The translations under genes and the position numbers were made by a program. A stretch of DNA of 12,583 bases from CALWRM01 sp050309765 (GTDB lineage Bacteria; Bacillota; Clostridia; Christensenellales; UBA1750), in NCBI GenBank assembly GCA_050309765.1, contig JBNRMU010000045.1, forward strand, positions 1 to 12,583, given 5' to 3'. The stretch's first letter is position 1; each line of letters opens with the position of its first letter. Below, in pieces: positions 1 through 9,226 of the stretch. Below the pieces are notes generated by a model. It was not told where the DNA came from. It saw only the letters and a program-made list of their open reading frames with translations, and ran no database searches.

Positions 1-270
1 CTGACGGTGCAGGAGGTAAAAGCCGTGGGCAGGGCGCTGGGACTGCCCGAGCGCTTGATCGAAAAGCCGCCGATCGACGGCCTTTCCGGCAAGACGGACG
101 AGGAAAACCTCGGCTTTACCTACGCGCAGCTGGACAAATACATCCGCACCGGCGCCATCGAGGATCGGGATATAAAGAAGCGGATCGATCGTCTGCATGC
201 CCAAAACCGTTTCAAGCTTCAGCCCATGCCGGCATTTAATCCCGATATCGGCATAAAGCTGCCCGAGTGA
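1..270 (+). CDS. nadE: NAD+ synthetase, C-terminal part (5' end outside window)
   Basis: Final 89 residues of an NAD+ synthetase, which amidates nicotinic acid adenine dinucleotide to NAD+ using ATP and ammonia or glutamine. The reading frame is open from base 1. The recognisable signature is the segment PPIDGLSGKTDEENLGFTY followed by LDKYIRTG, the conserved C-terminal region of the family (substrate-binding 'DGLSGKTDE' loop), and then a helix of the type IDRLHAQNRFK near the end. The N-terminal part is outside the window, so it cannot be decided whether this is the short ammonia-dependent form or a long form with a fused nitrilase-type glutaminase domain. It ends 45 bp before pyrG with no terminator between, so co-transcription with pyrG is likely. 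Family assignment is confident; the amide-donor type is open. Confidence 0.9.
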   Translation: MTVQEVKAVGRALGLPERLIEKPPIDGLSGKTDEENLGFTYAQLDKYIRTGAIEDRDIKKRIDRLHAQNRFKLQPMPAFNPDIGIKLPE

Positions 271-315
271 CGCCTTTGGCCGCGACAGAGCGGGAACACA
301 AGGAGATACTCAGCC

Positions 316-1923
<1,608 letters not shown>

Positions 1924-1928
1924 TCAAC

Positions 1929-3359
1929 ATGGCTATTCACGAAGAATGCGGTGTTTTCGGCGTGCTGGCGGAGAAGCCGATCGACGTGGCGAGCATTTGC
2001 TACTTTGGGCTGTACGCCCTGCAGCACCGCGGGCAGGAAAGCTGCGGGATCGTCGTTTGCGACGACGGTCTGTTTGTCTCGCACAAGGACCTGGGCCTTG
2101 TGAGCGAGGTGTTTTCCAGGGACGTCCTCTCCTCCTTTCCGGCGGGGACCATGGCGGTGGCCCACACGCGCTACGGCACGACCGGCGCGACCAACCGCAA
2201 CAACTGCCAGCCGATCGAGGTGAACCACCAAAAAGGCCGGATGGCCATCGCCCACAACGGGAACCTTGCCAACGCGGCACAGCTGCGCTCCGCCCTGGAG
2301 CTGACGGGGGCCATCTTCCACACCTCCAGCGACACCGAGACGATCGCCTATATCGTAACCAAGGAACGGCTTAACGCCCCCTCCATCGAGGAGGCGTTAA
2401 GCCGCGCCATGTACAAGCTGGAAGGGGCGTATTCGCTGGTTCTCATGTCCCCGCAGAAGCTGATCTGCGCCAGGGATCCGTATGGCTTCAGGCCGCTCTG
2501 CTACGGCAAAACAGACGATGGGATGTATGTGGTCGCCTCCGAGAGCTGCGCGATCAAGGCGGTCGGCGCCCGCTTCGTCCGCGATATAGAGCCGGGCGAG
2601 ATCCTGGTTTTCAGCAAAGAGGGCGTCGTCTCCCGCCGGGAACACTGCCATACAAAACAGAAGAAGCTCTGTATTTTTGAATACATCTATTTTGCCCGTC
2701 CGGATTCCGTGATCGACGGGCAATCCGTGCATACGGCCCGCGTCAATGCGGGAAGGGTGCTGGCCCAAACGCATCCCGTGCGCGCGGACATCGTCATCGG
2801 CGTGCCCGACTCCGGCCTGGACGCCGCGCTCGGCTACAGCCGCGCCTCCGGCATTCCCTACGGCATCGGCCTGATCAAGAACAAATACATCGGCAGGACC
2901 TTTATCGCTCCCCATGACAGACTGAACCAGGTGAGCATCAAGCTGTCCGCCGTTGAGGAGGTCGTCAGGGACAAGAGCATCGTGCTGATCGACGATTCCA
3001 TCGTCCGGGGAACGACAAGCGGCCGCATCGTATCGCTCCTGCGCGAGGCCGGCGCAAGGGAGATACACATGCGCGTCTCCGCGCCGCCGTTCCTTTTCCC
3101 CTGCTTTTACGGAACGGACATCGATTCGCAGGAACACCTGATCGCCTGCCATCACACCGTGCCCGAGATCGCAAAAATGATCGGCGCGGACTCGCTCGGC
3201 TATCTGCCGCTGGAAAGCCTCTGCGAGCTGTCCGGCAATCCCAACTACTGCAGCGCCTGTTTCGGCGGTAAGTACCCGACAACGATCCCATCCGACACGA
3301 GAAAGAACCGCTTTGAGCAAAAGATCTCCGAGCGGGCGAAAGAAGGAGGCCAGCCATGA
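1929..3359 (+). CDS. purF: Amidophosphoribosyltransferase (glutamine PRPP amidotransferase), Fe-S type
   Basis: Catalyses the committed step of purine synthesis, glutamine plus PRPP giving 5-phosphoribosylamine. It has 476 residues. The N-terminal Ntn-type glutaminase begins MAIHEECGVFG; by analogy with the Bacillus enzyme, six residues would be cleaved to expose Cys7 as the catalytic N-terminus. The phosphoribosyltransferase domain carries the PRPP loop VLIDDSIVRGTT (352-363). Cysteines at 248 (CIFEYIYFARP), 392 (FPCFYG), 441 and 444 (YCSACFGGK) fall where the Bacillus subtilis enzyme holds its 4Fe-4S cluster, so an oxygen-labile Fe-S form is inferred. The Shine-Dalgarno AAAGGA (1914-1919) lies in the end of pyrG. 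The last bases overlap the carA start (ATGA). A near-perfect 38-nt inverted repeat lies inside the gene at 2367-2404, listed separately. Confidence 0.97.
   Translation: MAIHEECGVFGVLAEKPIDVASICYFGLYALQHRGQESCGIVVCDDGLFVSHKDLGLVSEVFSRDVLSSFPAGTMAVAHTRYGTTGATNRNNCQPIEVNHQKGRMAIAHNGNLANAAQLRSALELTGAIFHTSSDTETIAYIVTKERLNAPSIEEALSRAMYKLEGAYSLVLMSPQKLICARDPYGFRPLCYGKTDDGMYVVASESCAIKAVGARFVRDIEPGEILVFSKEGVVSRREHCHTKQKKLCIFEYIYFARPDSVIDGQSVHTARVNAGRVLAQTHPVRADIVIGVPDSGLDAALGYSRASGIPYGIGLIKNKYIGRTFIAPHDRLNQVSIKLSAVEEVVRDKSIVLIDDSIVRGTTSGRIVSLLREAGAREIHMRVSAPPFLFPCFYGTDIDSQEHLIACHHTVPEIAKMIGADSLGYLPLESLCELSGNPNYCSACFGGKYPTTIPSDTRKNRFEQKISERAKEGGQP
2367..2404 (+). repeat. Intragenic inverted repeat in purF
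   Basis: CGGCTTAACGCC at 2367-2378 is perfectly complementary to GGCGTTAAGCCG at 2393-2404. Between them, after one C/A mismatch, a further four base pairs (CCTC with GAGG) leave a 4-nt loop. The whole 38 nt can form one 16-bp hairpin with a single mismatch. It encodes the purF segment RLNAPSIEEALSR in frame and no T-run follows it, so it is not a terminator. It could be coincidence from codon use, or an mRNA structure affecting stability or translation in the operon. Confidence 0.7.
3343..3349 (+). promoter_or_regulatory. Ribosome binding site of carA, inside the end of purF
   Basis: AAGGAGG, close to a perfect anti-Shine-Dalgarno match, lies 6 nt before the carA ATG at 3356. It fixes the carA start within the ATGA overlap with the purF stop, an arrangement that favours translational coupling of the two genes. 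Confidence 0.85.
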
Positions 3360-4468
3360 TCAAAAGCCCGGACAGAAAGATCATCCTGGAGGACGGGCAG
3401 GAGTATTACGGCTGCTCGTTCGGCTCCGATCAGGAGAAGATACTCGAGATCGTTTTCAACACCTCCATGGTGGGCTACCAGGAGATCCTCTCCGATCCCT
3501 CGTACACCGACCAGGCGGTGGTGATGACCTATCCACTGATCGGCAACTACGGCATGGCCAGGGACGATTATGAAACGGACATCCCCACCATCGGCGCGCT
3601 GGTGGTGCACGAATACAACGACGAACCCTCGAACTTCCGCTCTGCGGAAACGCTGGACGCGGTCATGCGCCGCTATGGCATCTGCGGCATCTGCGGGGTG
3701 GATACCAGAAAGCTGAACCGCTCCATCCGCGACTTTGGCAGCCGCAAGGCGCTGTTGACCGGCACCGATACCCCTTTGGAAGCCGGCCTTGAAAAGCTGA
3801 CCGGCTATACGCTTCCCCGGGACGCCGTTTCCCGCGTCAGCTGCCGCGCGCCCTGGCAGGCAGGCGCAGACGATGCGAGCTTTCACGTCGTCGCCATCGA
3901 CTGCGGTATGAAGCGCAACATCGTGCGTTCCCTTGTCAAACGCAATTGCCGCGTGACGGTGGTGCCCTGGGATACACCCGCAGAAGCCATCCGCGCCCTA
4001 CATCCGGACGGTATCTTCATTTCCAACGGCCCCGGCGACCCGACGGACGTACCGCAAACGATCGGCACGATCAAGGCCCTGCTGGGCCGCTGGCCGATCT
4101 TCGGCATTTGCCTTGGGCACCAGATCATCTCCCTTGCCTACGGGGCAAAGACCTACAAGCTCAAGTTCGGCCACCGCGGCGGCAACCATCCGGTCAAGGA
4201 CCTGGAAAGCGGAAAGATCGAGATCACCTCGCAGAACCACTCCTACGCCGTGGACGAAAACAGCCTTGCAGGCACACCCCTTACCGTTACGCACCGCAAT
4301 CTGCTGGACGGCACCGTGGAAGGGATCAGATGCGGGAAGGACCGTGTTTTCAGCGTACAGTACCACCCGGAGAGCGCGCCCGGGCCGCAGGACAGCGCGC
4401 ATCTGTTCGACCGCTTTTTGCAGAGCATGGAGGAGACAAAGGGCAATGCCGAAAAGAACGGACATTAA
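3356..4468 (+). CDS. carA: Carbamoyl-phosphate synthase small (glutaminase) subunit
   Basis: Hydrolyses glutamine and passes ammonia through a tunnel to CarB to make carbamoyl phosphate for pyrimidines and arginine. It has 370 residues, the usual length. The N-terminal CPSase small-chain domain includes FNTSMVGYQEILSDPSY and the later GICGVDTRKLNRSIR. From about residue 180 follows a class I amidotransferase domain with nucleophile Cys252 in GICLGHQI and the partners His337 and Glu339 in QYHPES; the segment SNGPGDPTDV marks the oxyanion region. It begins inside the purF stop codon (ATGA) and its 3' end overlaps carB by 23 bp, so CarA and CarB are probably produced in coupled amounts. No PyrR-type attenuator was seen upstream, and the gene is embedded in the operon. 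There is only one carAB set in the window, so whether it serves pyrimidines, arginine or both cannot be told. Confidence 0.97.
   Translation: MIKSPDRKIILEDGQEYYGCSFGSDQEKILEIVFNTSMVGYQEILSDPSYTDQAVVMTYPLIGNYGMARDDYETDIPTIGALVVHEYNDEPSNFRSAETLDAVMRRYGICGICGVDTRKLNRSIRDFGSRKALLTGTDTPLEAGLEKLTGYTLPRDAVSRVSCRAPWQAGADDASFHVVAIDCGMKRNIVRSLVKRNCRVTVVPWDTPAEAIRALHPDGIFISNGPGDPTDVPQTIGTIKALLGRWPIFGICLGHQIISLAYGAKTYKLKFGHRGGNHPVKDLESGKIEITSQNHSYAVDENSLAGTPLTVTHRNLLDGTVEGIRCGKDRVFSVQYHPESAPGPQDSAHLFDRFLQSMEETKGNAEKNGH
4429..4435 (+). promoter_or_regulatory. Ribosome binding site of carB, inside carA
   Basis: GGAGGAG lies 10 nt upstream of the ATG at 4446. It decides the carB start: the frame is open much further upstream (to 4113), but that extension runs in the +1 frame of carA, has no family similarity and lacks this site at the right distance. 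Confidence 0.8.
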
Positions 4469-7400
4469 AAAGATATTTGTGATCGGCTCCGGCCCCATCG
4501 TGATCGGCCAGGCGGCGGAGTTCGACTATGCCGGAACGCAGGCCTGCCTTGCCCTGAAAGAGGAGGGCTACGAGGTGATCCTGTGCAATTCCAACCCCGC
4601 CACGATCATGACCGATACCTCCATCGCGGACAAGGTCTATATGGAGCCGCTCACGCTGGAATACATCGCAAAGATCATCCGCTACGAGCGTCCGGACGCG
4701 ATCCTGCCCGGCATCGGCGGCCAGACCGGACTGAACCTAGCGATCCAGCTGGAGAAAAAAGGCATCCTCGACGAATGCCGCGTGGAGCTGCTTGGAACCA
4801 GGAGCGCATCCATCGAGCAGGCGGAGGATCGCGAGCAGTTCAAGGAGCTCTGCCAGTCGCTGGGCGAGCCGATCCTGCCATCCGACACCGCGTCCTGTGT
4901 GGAGGAAGGGCTTGAGATCGCCGAATGGATCGGCTATCCCGTCGTGCTGCGCCCCGCCTTCACCCTGGGCGGGACCGGCGGCGGCTTTGCCAATAACGCC
5001 GATGAATTCGTTCCTCTGATGAAAAACGCGCTCGAGCTCTCGCCCGTCCGCCAGGTGCTGGTGGAAAAGAGCGTCAAGGGCTTCAAAGAGATCGAATACG
5101 AGGTCATGCGCGACAAAAACGACACGGCCATCACCATCTGCAACATGGAAAACCTCGATCCCGTCGGCATCCACACGGGCGATTCCGTTGTCGTGTGCCC
5201 CTCCCAGACGCTGACCAACAAGGAATACCACATGCTGCGCGACAGCGCGCTGAAGATCATCCGCGCGCTGAAAATCGAAGGCGGCTGCAACGTGCAGTTT
5301 GCCCTGGACCCCAACTCCTTTCAATACTACCTGATCGAGGTCAACCCGCGCGTTTCGCGCTCCTCCGCCCTGGCCTCCAAGGCAAGCGGGTACCCCATCG
5401 CCAGGGTCTCCGCCAAGATCGGCGTCGGCATGACGCTGGACGAGATCCAAATCGCCAACACGCCGGCCTCCTTTGAACCGGCGCTGGACTATGTCGTGAC
5501 CAAGCTGCCCCGCTTCCCCTTCGATAAGTTTGCCGACGCGAACAACACCCTCTCCACGCAGATGAAGGCGACCGGCGAGGTGATGAGCGTCGGGCGGAGC
5601 TTTGAGGAAAGCCTTTTGAAGGGCATCCGTTCCCTGGAGATCGGGGCCTGCCATATCCATCTGAAAAAGTTCGATTGCGTAAAAACCCCCGATTTGTTTA
5701 ACTACATCCGGGTCGGAACGGACGACAGGCTCTATGCCGTTGCGGAGCTTCTGCGCCGCGGCTGCGGCGTGGACGACATCTGCGAGGCGACGCAGATCGA
5801 CCGCTTCTTCCTCCGCAAGCTCAGGCACATCGTGGAGATGGAAGCCGAACTGAGGGCGCACCCGTGCGATTTGGAAGCCCTGCGGGCGGCAAAAAAGCTG
5901 GGCTTCTCCGATCAGGAGATCGCTCGTCTGTGGAACCGGAACGAGCTGGAAATCTTTCACTTCCGCACAGAGCACGCAATTGTGCCCGTCTACAAGATGA
6001 TCGACACCTGTGCTTCCGAATTCGACAGCTATATCCCCTACTTTTATTCCACCTATGAGGAGGAAAACGAGTCCGTCGTTTCCGACAAGCGGAAGATCAT
6101 CGTTCTAGGTTCCGGCCCCATCCGCATCGGCCAGGGCGTAGAGTTCGACTATTCGACCGTCCATGCCGTACAGACGATCCAGAAAGCTGGGTTTGAGGCC
6201 ATCATCATCAACAACAACCCCGAAACGGTCTCCACGGACTACACCTGCTCCGACAAGCTGTACTTTGAACCCCTCTGCGCGGAAGACGTGATGAACATCA
6301 TCCTGCTGGAAAAGCCGGAGGGCGTGATCGCGACCCTGGGCGGGCAGACGGCCATCAACCTGGCCGAGCCCCTGCGCGACCGCGGCGTAACCCTCATCGG
6401 AACGGACTGCGACGCCATCGACAGGGCCGAAAACCGCGACGCCTTCGAAAAGCTGCTTTTGTCGCTTCATATCCCGCAGCCGACGGGGCAGGCCGTGACC
6501 AGCGTGGAGGCCGGCATCCTAGCCGCCCGCGAGATCGGTTATCCCGTGCTCGTGCGCCCGAGCTTTGTGCTCGGCGGCCGTGCGATGCAGATCGTGGCCA
6601 AGGAAGAATCCATGTGGGAGTATCTGCGCTCCGCGGTGGAGGTCGACGAGGACAAACCCGTGCTGGTGGATAAGTACATCCGCGGCAAGGAAGTTGAAGT
6701 GGACGCCGTCTGCGACGGCCAGCGGGTCTTCGTTCCCGGCATCATGGAGCTGGTCGAAAGGACCGGCGTCCATTCGGGGGACTCCATCAGCGTCTACCCC
6801 TCCTACAGCCTCTCGGATAATGTCAAGCAAACGATCCTGGACTATACGGAAAAGCTCGGGCTCGGCATCGGCATCATCGGCCTTTTCAACATCCAGTTCA
6901 TCGTCGACAGCGCAGAGAAGGTCTACGTCATCGAGGTAAATCCGCGCTCGTCCAGAACGGTGCCCTTCCTGTCCAAGGCCACGGGATTCAGCCTTGCGGA
7001 CATCGGCACCCTGGCCATACTCGGCGTGTCGCTGCCGCAGCAGGGCATATTCGAGCGCTATCCCAGAGAAAAGCAACGCTCCTACGTCAAGGTTCCGGCC
7101 TTTTCCTTTGCCAAGCTGCGCGGGATGGACGCCTATCTTTCCCCGGAGATGAAGTCGACCGGCGAAGCGATCGGGTACGACAAAAAGATCCACCGGGCGG
7201 CCTACAAGGCCATGCTCGCCGCCGGGCTCACGCTCAAAAACTACGGAACGGTGCTGGTGAGCGTTGCCGATGAAGATAAAGAAGAAACCGTTCCCCTGAT
7301 CCGGCGCTTTTACAACATGGGCTTCAACATCGAGGCCACGACCCTCACGGGCGAGGTTTTGCGCGCCCACGGCATCCGCACCAGGATCCGGCACAAGCCG

Positions 7401-7628
7401 AGCGAGGGCAGCGAGGAAGTGCTCGACTCCATCCGCGCCGGCTATGTCAGCTATGTCATCAACACCAGGGCGATTTTATCCGGCGTGCACTACGGCGACG
7501 GTGTGGCCATCCGCCGCGCGGCCGCGGGGAACAATATCACCATGCTGACCTCCCTGGATACGGTCCGGATGGTGCTGGACGTTCTGGAGGAAGTGACGCT
7601 CGGCGTCTCCACGATCGACGCCGAATAA
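4446..7628 (+). CDS. carB: Carbamoyl-phosphate synthase large subunit
   Basis: Makes carbamoyl phosphate from bicarbonate, ammonia delivered by CarA, and two ATP. It has 1060 residues from the chosen ATG, close to family length. The start MPKRTDIKKIFVIGSGPIV matches the canonical CarB N-terminus. Domains in order: a carboxyphosphate ATP-grasp half (about 1-400) with GQAAEFDYAGTQA and NSNPATIMTD; an oligomerisation region (about 400-545); a second, homologous ATP-grasp half from about 547 (KIIVLGSGPIRIGQGVEFDY, then NNNPETVSTDY); and a C-terminal MGS-like allosteric domain from about 935 (VLVSVADEDKE through INTRAILSG and LTSLDTVRM). In known enzymes this last domain binds nucleotide or ornithine effectors; which effector acts here cannot be read from the sequence. 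The gene overlaps carA by 23 bp, and 118 bp follow before dapL. Confidence 0.98.
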   Translation: MPKRTDIKKIFVIGSGPIVIGQAAEFDYAGTQACLALKEEGYEVILCNSNPATIMTDTSIADKVYMEPLTLEYIAKIIRYERPDAILPGIGGQTGLNLAIQLEKKGILDECRVELLGTRSASIEQAEDREQFKELCQSLGEPILPSDTASCVEEGLEIAEWIGYPVVLRPAFTLGGTGGGFANNADEFVPLMKNALELSPVRQVLVEKSVKGFKEIEYEVMRDKNDTAITICNMENLDPVGIHTGDSVVVCPSQTLTNKEYHMLRDSALKIIRALKIEGGCNVQFALDPNSFQYYLIEVNPRVSRSSALASKASGYPIARVSAKIGVGMTLDEIQIANTPASFEPALDYVVTKLPRFPFDKFADANNTLSTQMKATGEVMSVGRSFEESLLKGIRSLEIGACHIHLKKFDCVKTPDLFNYIRVGTDDRLYAVAELLRRGCGVDDICEATQIDRFFLRKLRHIVEMEAELRAHPCDLEALRAAKKLGFSDQEIARLWNRNELEIFHFRTEHAIVPVYKMIDTCASEFDSYIPYFYSTYEEENESVVSDKRKIIVLGSGPIRIGQGVEFDYSTVHAVQTIQKAGFEAIIINNNPETVSTDYTCSDKLYFEPLCAEDVMNIILLEKPEGVIATLGGQTAINLAEPLRDRGVTLIGTDCDAIDRAENRDAFEKLLLSLHIPQPTGQAVTSVEAGILAAREIGYPVLVRPSFVLGGRAMQIVAKEESMWEYLRSAVEVDEDKPVLVDKYIRGKEVEVDAVCDGQRVFVPGIMELVERTGVHSGDSISVYPSYSLSDNVKQTILDYTEKLGLGIGIIGLFNIQFIVDSAEKVYVIEVNPRSSRTVPFLSKATGFSLADIGTLAILGVSLPQQGIFERYPREKQRSYVKVPAFSFAKLRGMDAYLSPEMKSTGEAIGYDKKIHRAAYKAMLAAGLTLKNYGTVLVSVADEDKEETVPLIRRFYNMGFNIEATTLTGEVLRAHGIRTRIRHKPSEGSEEVLDSIRAGYVSYVINTRAILSGVHYGDGVAIRRAAAGNNITMLTSLDTVRMVLDVLEEVTLGVSTIDAE

Positions 7629-7730
7629 AAACGTTTGTGCCGATACCTGCGTCGGGCCGCACCGCTTGCGTGTTCGTTTCCATCCACGCATACGACGGCG
7701 TTCCTGCAATGGTGGCAGAAACCAAGTTCG

Positions 7731-7737
7731 AAGGAGA
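7731..7737 (+). promoter_or_regulatory. Ribosome binding site of dapL
   Basis: AAGGAGA ends 9 nt before the ATG at 7747. It settles the start, because the frame is open upstream to an earlier ATG at 7666 which has no such site and would add a basic, non-homologous extension of 27 residues. Confidence 0.8.
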
Positions 7738-7746
7738 AATTGCCTT

Positions 7747-8934
7747 ATGATCAAACCCAACATGCATTACGCAGACCTTAAGGATTCCTATCTCTTTTAC
7801 AATATAGCGCAGAAAACAGCCGCTTACCTGCAGGCGCATCCCGGCACGCATCTGTATCGCATGGGGATCGGCGACGTGTCCCTGCCCCTTTGCGGCGCCG
7901 TTATCCAGGCGCTGCACGAAGCGGTCGACGACCAGGCGGAAAAGAACCGTTTTCACGGCTACATGCCCGAATGCGGCGCGCCCTTTCTGCGCGAGGCCAT
8001 CGCGGCGCACTACCGCAGGCGCGGGATAAACCTTTCGGACGACGAAGTCTTCGTTTCCAGCGGCGCGAGTGACGAGCTGGGCGATATCCTGGACCTGTTC
8101 GACCGCGAAAGCATCGCCCTTGTGATCGAGCCCGCCTATCCCGCCTATGTGGACGCCAACGTCATGGCGGGAAGAAAGATCATCCATCTCCCCTCCGGCA
8201 GGGACAACGGCTTTTTGCCGGAACCGAGCGAAGAGGCCAAGGCCGATATCCTGTACATCTGCTCCCCCAACAACCCGACCGGCGCGGTGTTCACCCGGGA
8301 GCAGCTCAGCCACTGGGTGCGCTTTGCCAACGAAAACGGCTCGGTCATCCTCTTTGACGCCGCGTACGAAGCCTTTATCGAAGACGATGCGCTTCCGCAC
8401 AGCATCTTTGAGATTGAGGGCGCCAAGACCTGCGCCATTGAGATCTGTTCCCTTTCCAAGACCGCCGGCTTTACCGGAACGAGACTTGGCTATACCGTTA
8501 TTCCCAAGGCGCTTATTCGTGCCGGAATGAGCTTCCATGACATGTGGGTGCGCAACCGCACAACGAAAACAAACGGCGTGTCCTATATCATCCAAAGAGG
8601 CGGCGCGGCCGTGTTTACGGAGGAAGGGCAAAGGCAGATCAGGGAAAACATCAAGGTCTATAAAAACAACGCCCAAATCCTCATGCGCGCTTTGGATAGG
8701 CTCGGCATCTGGTATTGCGGCGGCAAAAACGCGCCGTATATCTGGCTGAAATGCCCAAACGGCATGGGAAGCTGGCAGTTTTTCGATTATCTTCTCCAGG
8801 AGATCCAGGTCGTGGGAACGCCTGGGGAGGGCTTCGGCGCCTGCGGCGAGGGTTATTTCCGCTTTTCCACCTTCGGCAGCCCCGAGGATACACAAGAAGC
8901 GGCCAGACGGCTGCTCGCGCTGTTGTCCAAATAA
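7747..8934 (+). CDS. dapL: LL-diaminopimelate aminotransferase
   Basis: A PLP-dependent class I/II aminotransferase converting tetrahydrodipicolinate plus glutamate directly to LL-diaminopimelate, the short route to lysine and peptidoglycan DAP. It has 395 residues, typical for DapL. Diagnostic segments are DLKDSYLFYNIAQK near the N-terminus, YRMGIGDVSLPL, FHGYMPECGAPFLREAIA, CSPNNPTGAV (NNPTG at 175-179), the PLP lysine Lys238 in SLSKTAGFTGTRLGYTVIPK, and the C-terminal TPGEGFGACGEGYFRFS. Together these separate DapL from ordinary aspartate aminotransferases. It lies 118 bp after carB with no clear terminator or convincing promoter between, so it may be the last gene of the same operon; a terminator follows at 8976. 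Presence of dapL suggests, without proving, that the organism does not rely on the succinylase or acetylase branch. Start chosen on the Shine-Dalgarno at 7731. Confidence 0.94.
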   Translation: MIKPNMHYADLKDSYLFYNIAQKTAAYLQAHPGTHLYRMGIGDVSLPLCGAVIQALHEAVDDQAEKNRFHGYMPECGAPFLREAIAAHYRRRGINLSDDEVFVSSGASDELGDILDLFDRESIALVIEPAYPAYVDANVMAGRKIIHLPSGRDNGFLPEPSEEAKADILYICSPNNPTGAVFTREQLSHWVRFANENGSVILFDAAYEAFIEDDALPHSIFEIEGAKTCAIEICSLSKTAGFTGTRLGYTVIPKALIRAGMSFHDMWVRNRTTKTNGVSYIIQRGGAAVFTEEGQRQIRENIKVYKNNAQILMRALDRLGIWYCGGKNAPYIWLKCPNGMGSWQFFDYLLQEIQVVGTPGEGFGACGEGYFRFSTFGSPEDTQEAARRLLALLSK

Positions 8935-8975
8935 ACACAGACGGATACGACCACGATCGTTTTTACAGAATCATT

Positions 8976-9013
8976 CCCCGGGGCTTTTCGACCAATCCCC
9001 GGGGGCTTTTCTT
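8976..9013 (+). terminator. Rho-independent terminator after dapL
   Basis: Two copies of the self-complementary octamer CCCCGGGG (8976-8983 and 8997-9004) can pair with each other across a 13-nt loop to give an 8-bp all-GC stem, followed by GCTTTTCTTT. It starts 41 bp after the dapL stop. Because each octamer is itself a palindrome, alternative local pairings exist, but the placement and T-rich tail support termination of the biosynthetic operon. Confidence 0.75.
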
Positions 9014-9041
9014 TGGCAGCCGTTTTTTCAGGCGATATAAG
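9013..9041 (+). promoter_or_regulatory. Sigma-A type promoter for a noncoding transcript
   Basis: TTGGCA (9013-9018), a 17-nt spacer and TATAAG (9036-9041); each hexamer matches its consensus at five of six positions and the spacing is ideal. Predicted start near 9048. No gene begins soon after it; the next start codon with a ribosome site is at 9297, beyond a terminator. The -35 hexamer abuts the tail of the dapL terminator, a compact arrangement that argues this promoter is a real new transcription unit. Confidence 0.65.
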
Positions 9042-9047
9042 CCCGAA

Positions 9048-9217
9048 AACAGGCATAAAGGCCTGCTCGTCTGTGCAAACAGGCCGCAAGGCAGCCGCTG
9101 GAAAAAGCCGCCGCGCTGTACGGCCATACCTCAAAACACAATTGAATCAGCACGCAGCTGCGGATGAAGCGCCCTTAGTGTTCCTGCGCCAAAGGCAAGC
9201 AGGCTTTTTTGTTTTTT
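9048..9217 (+). ncRNA. Candidate structured small RNA or attenuated leader, family not recognised
   Basis: About 165 nt delimited by the promoter at 9013-9041 and the terminator at 9183-9217, with no credible reading frame. Readable structure includes a 6-bp hairpin closed by a GCAA tetraloop (9069-9084), a short GCC-GCAA-GGC hairpin (9083-9092), CGCT/AGCG (9096-9099 with 9168-9171), CCGCGCTG (9111-9118) pairing with CAGC-T-GCGG (9155-9163), and an end-closing 11-bp helix of 9057-9067 with 9198-9208. Some of these helices share bases and cannot all form at once. The size and rod-like closing fold would suit a 6S-type RNA, but I recognise no diagnostic sequence; SRP RNA, tmRNA and RNase P signatures are absent. 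The closing helix competes with the terminator hairpin, so a cis-acting attenuator ahead of the phosphatase gene is the main alternative. Confidence 0.5.
9183..9217 (+). terminator. Rho-independent terminator ending the noncoding unit
   Basis: CCTGC plus GCC (9183-9190), a 3-nt AAA loop, GGC, a 2-nt AA bulge and GCAGG (to 9203), followed by CTTTTTTGTTTTTT. The long T-run makes this a convincing intrinsic terminator. It stands just upstream of the phosphatase promoter and so isolates that gene from anything transcribed from further upstream. Its 3' arm can alternatively pair with 9061-9067. Confidence 0.8.
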
Positions 9218-9226
9218 ACAAACAGA

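Noticed and set aside
4113..4445. 111-codon N-terminal extension of carB
   Set aside because: It is the out-of-frame reading of carA, rich in Arg/Thr/Pro; the ATG at 4446 has a ribosome site and begins with the canonical CarB sequence.
4737..5975. 412-residue open frame on the minus strand within carB
   Set aside because: Antisense shadow of carB with repetitive low-complexity Asp/Val/Gly/Leu composition and no recognisable domain.
7629..7746. Possible regulatory element or terminator between carB and dapL
   Set aside because: A weak CCGA/TCGG pairing is present near 7640-7660 but there is no T-run, no PyrR-type or riboswitch signature and no convincing -10/-35 pair.
7537..8895. 452-residue open frame on the minus strand across the carB end and dapL
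   Set aside because: Mirrors dapL codons; dapL has intact PLP motifs and a Shine-Dalgarno, whereas this frame has neither motif nor context.
9048..9217. Identification of the noncoding unit as SRP RNA, tmRNA or RNase P RNA
   Set aside because: The GGAAGG-type SRP tip, the CCA-ended tRNA-like termini of tmRNA and the RNase P conserved core are not present, and the length is wrong for the last two.
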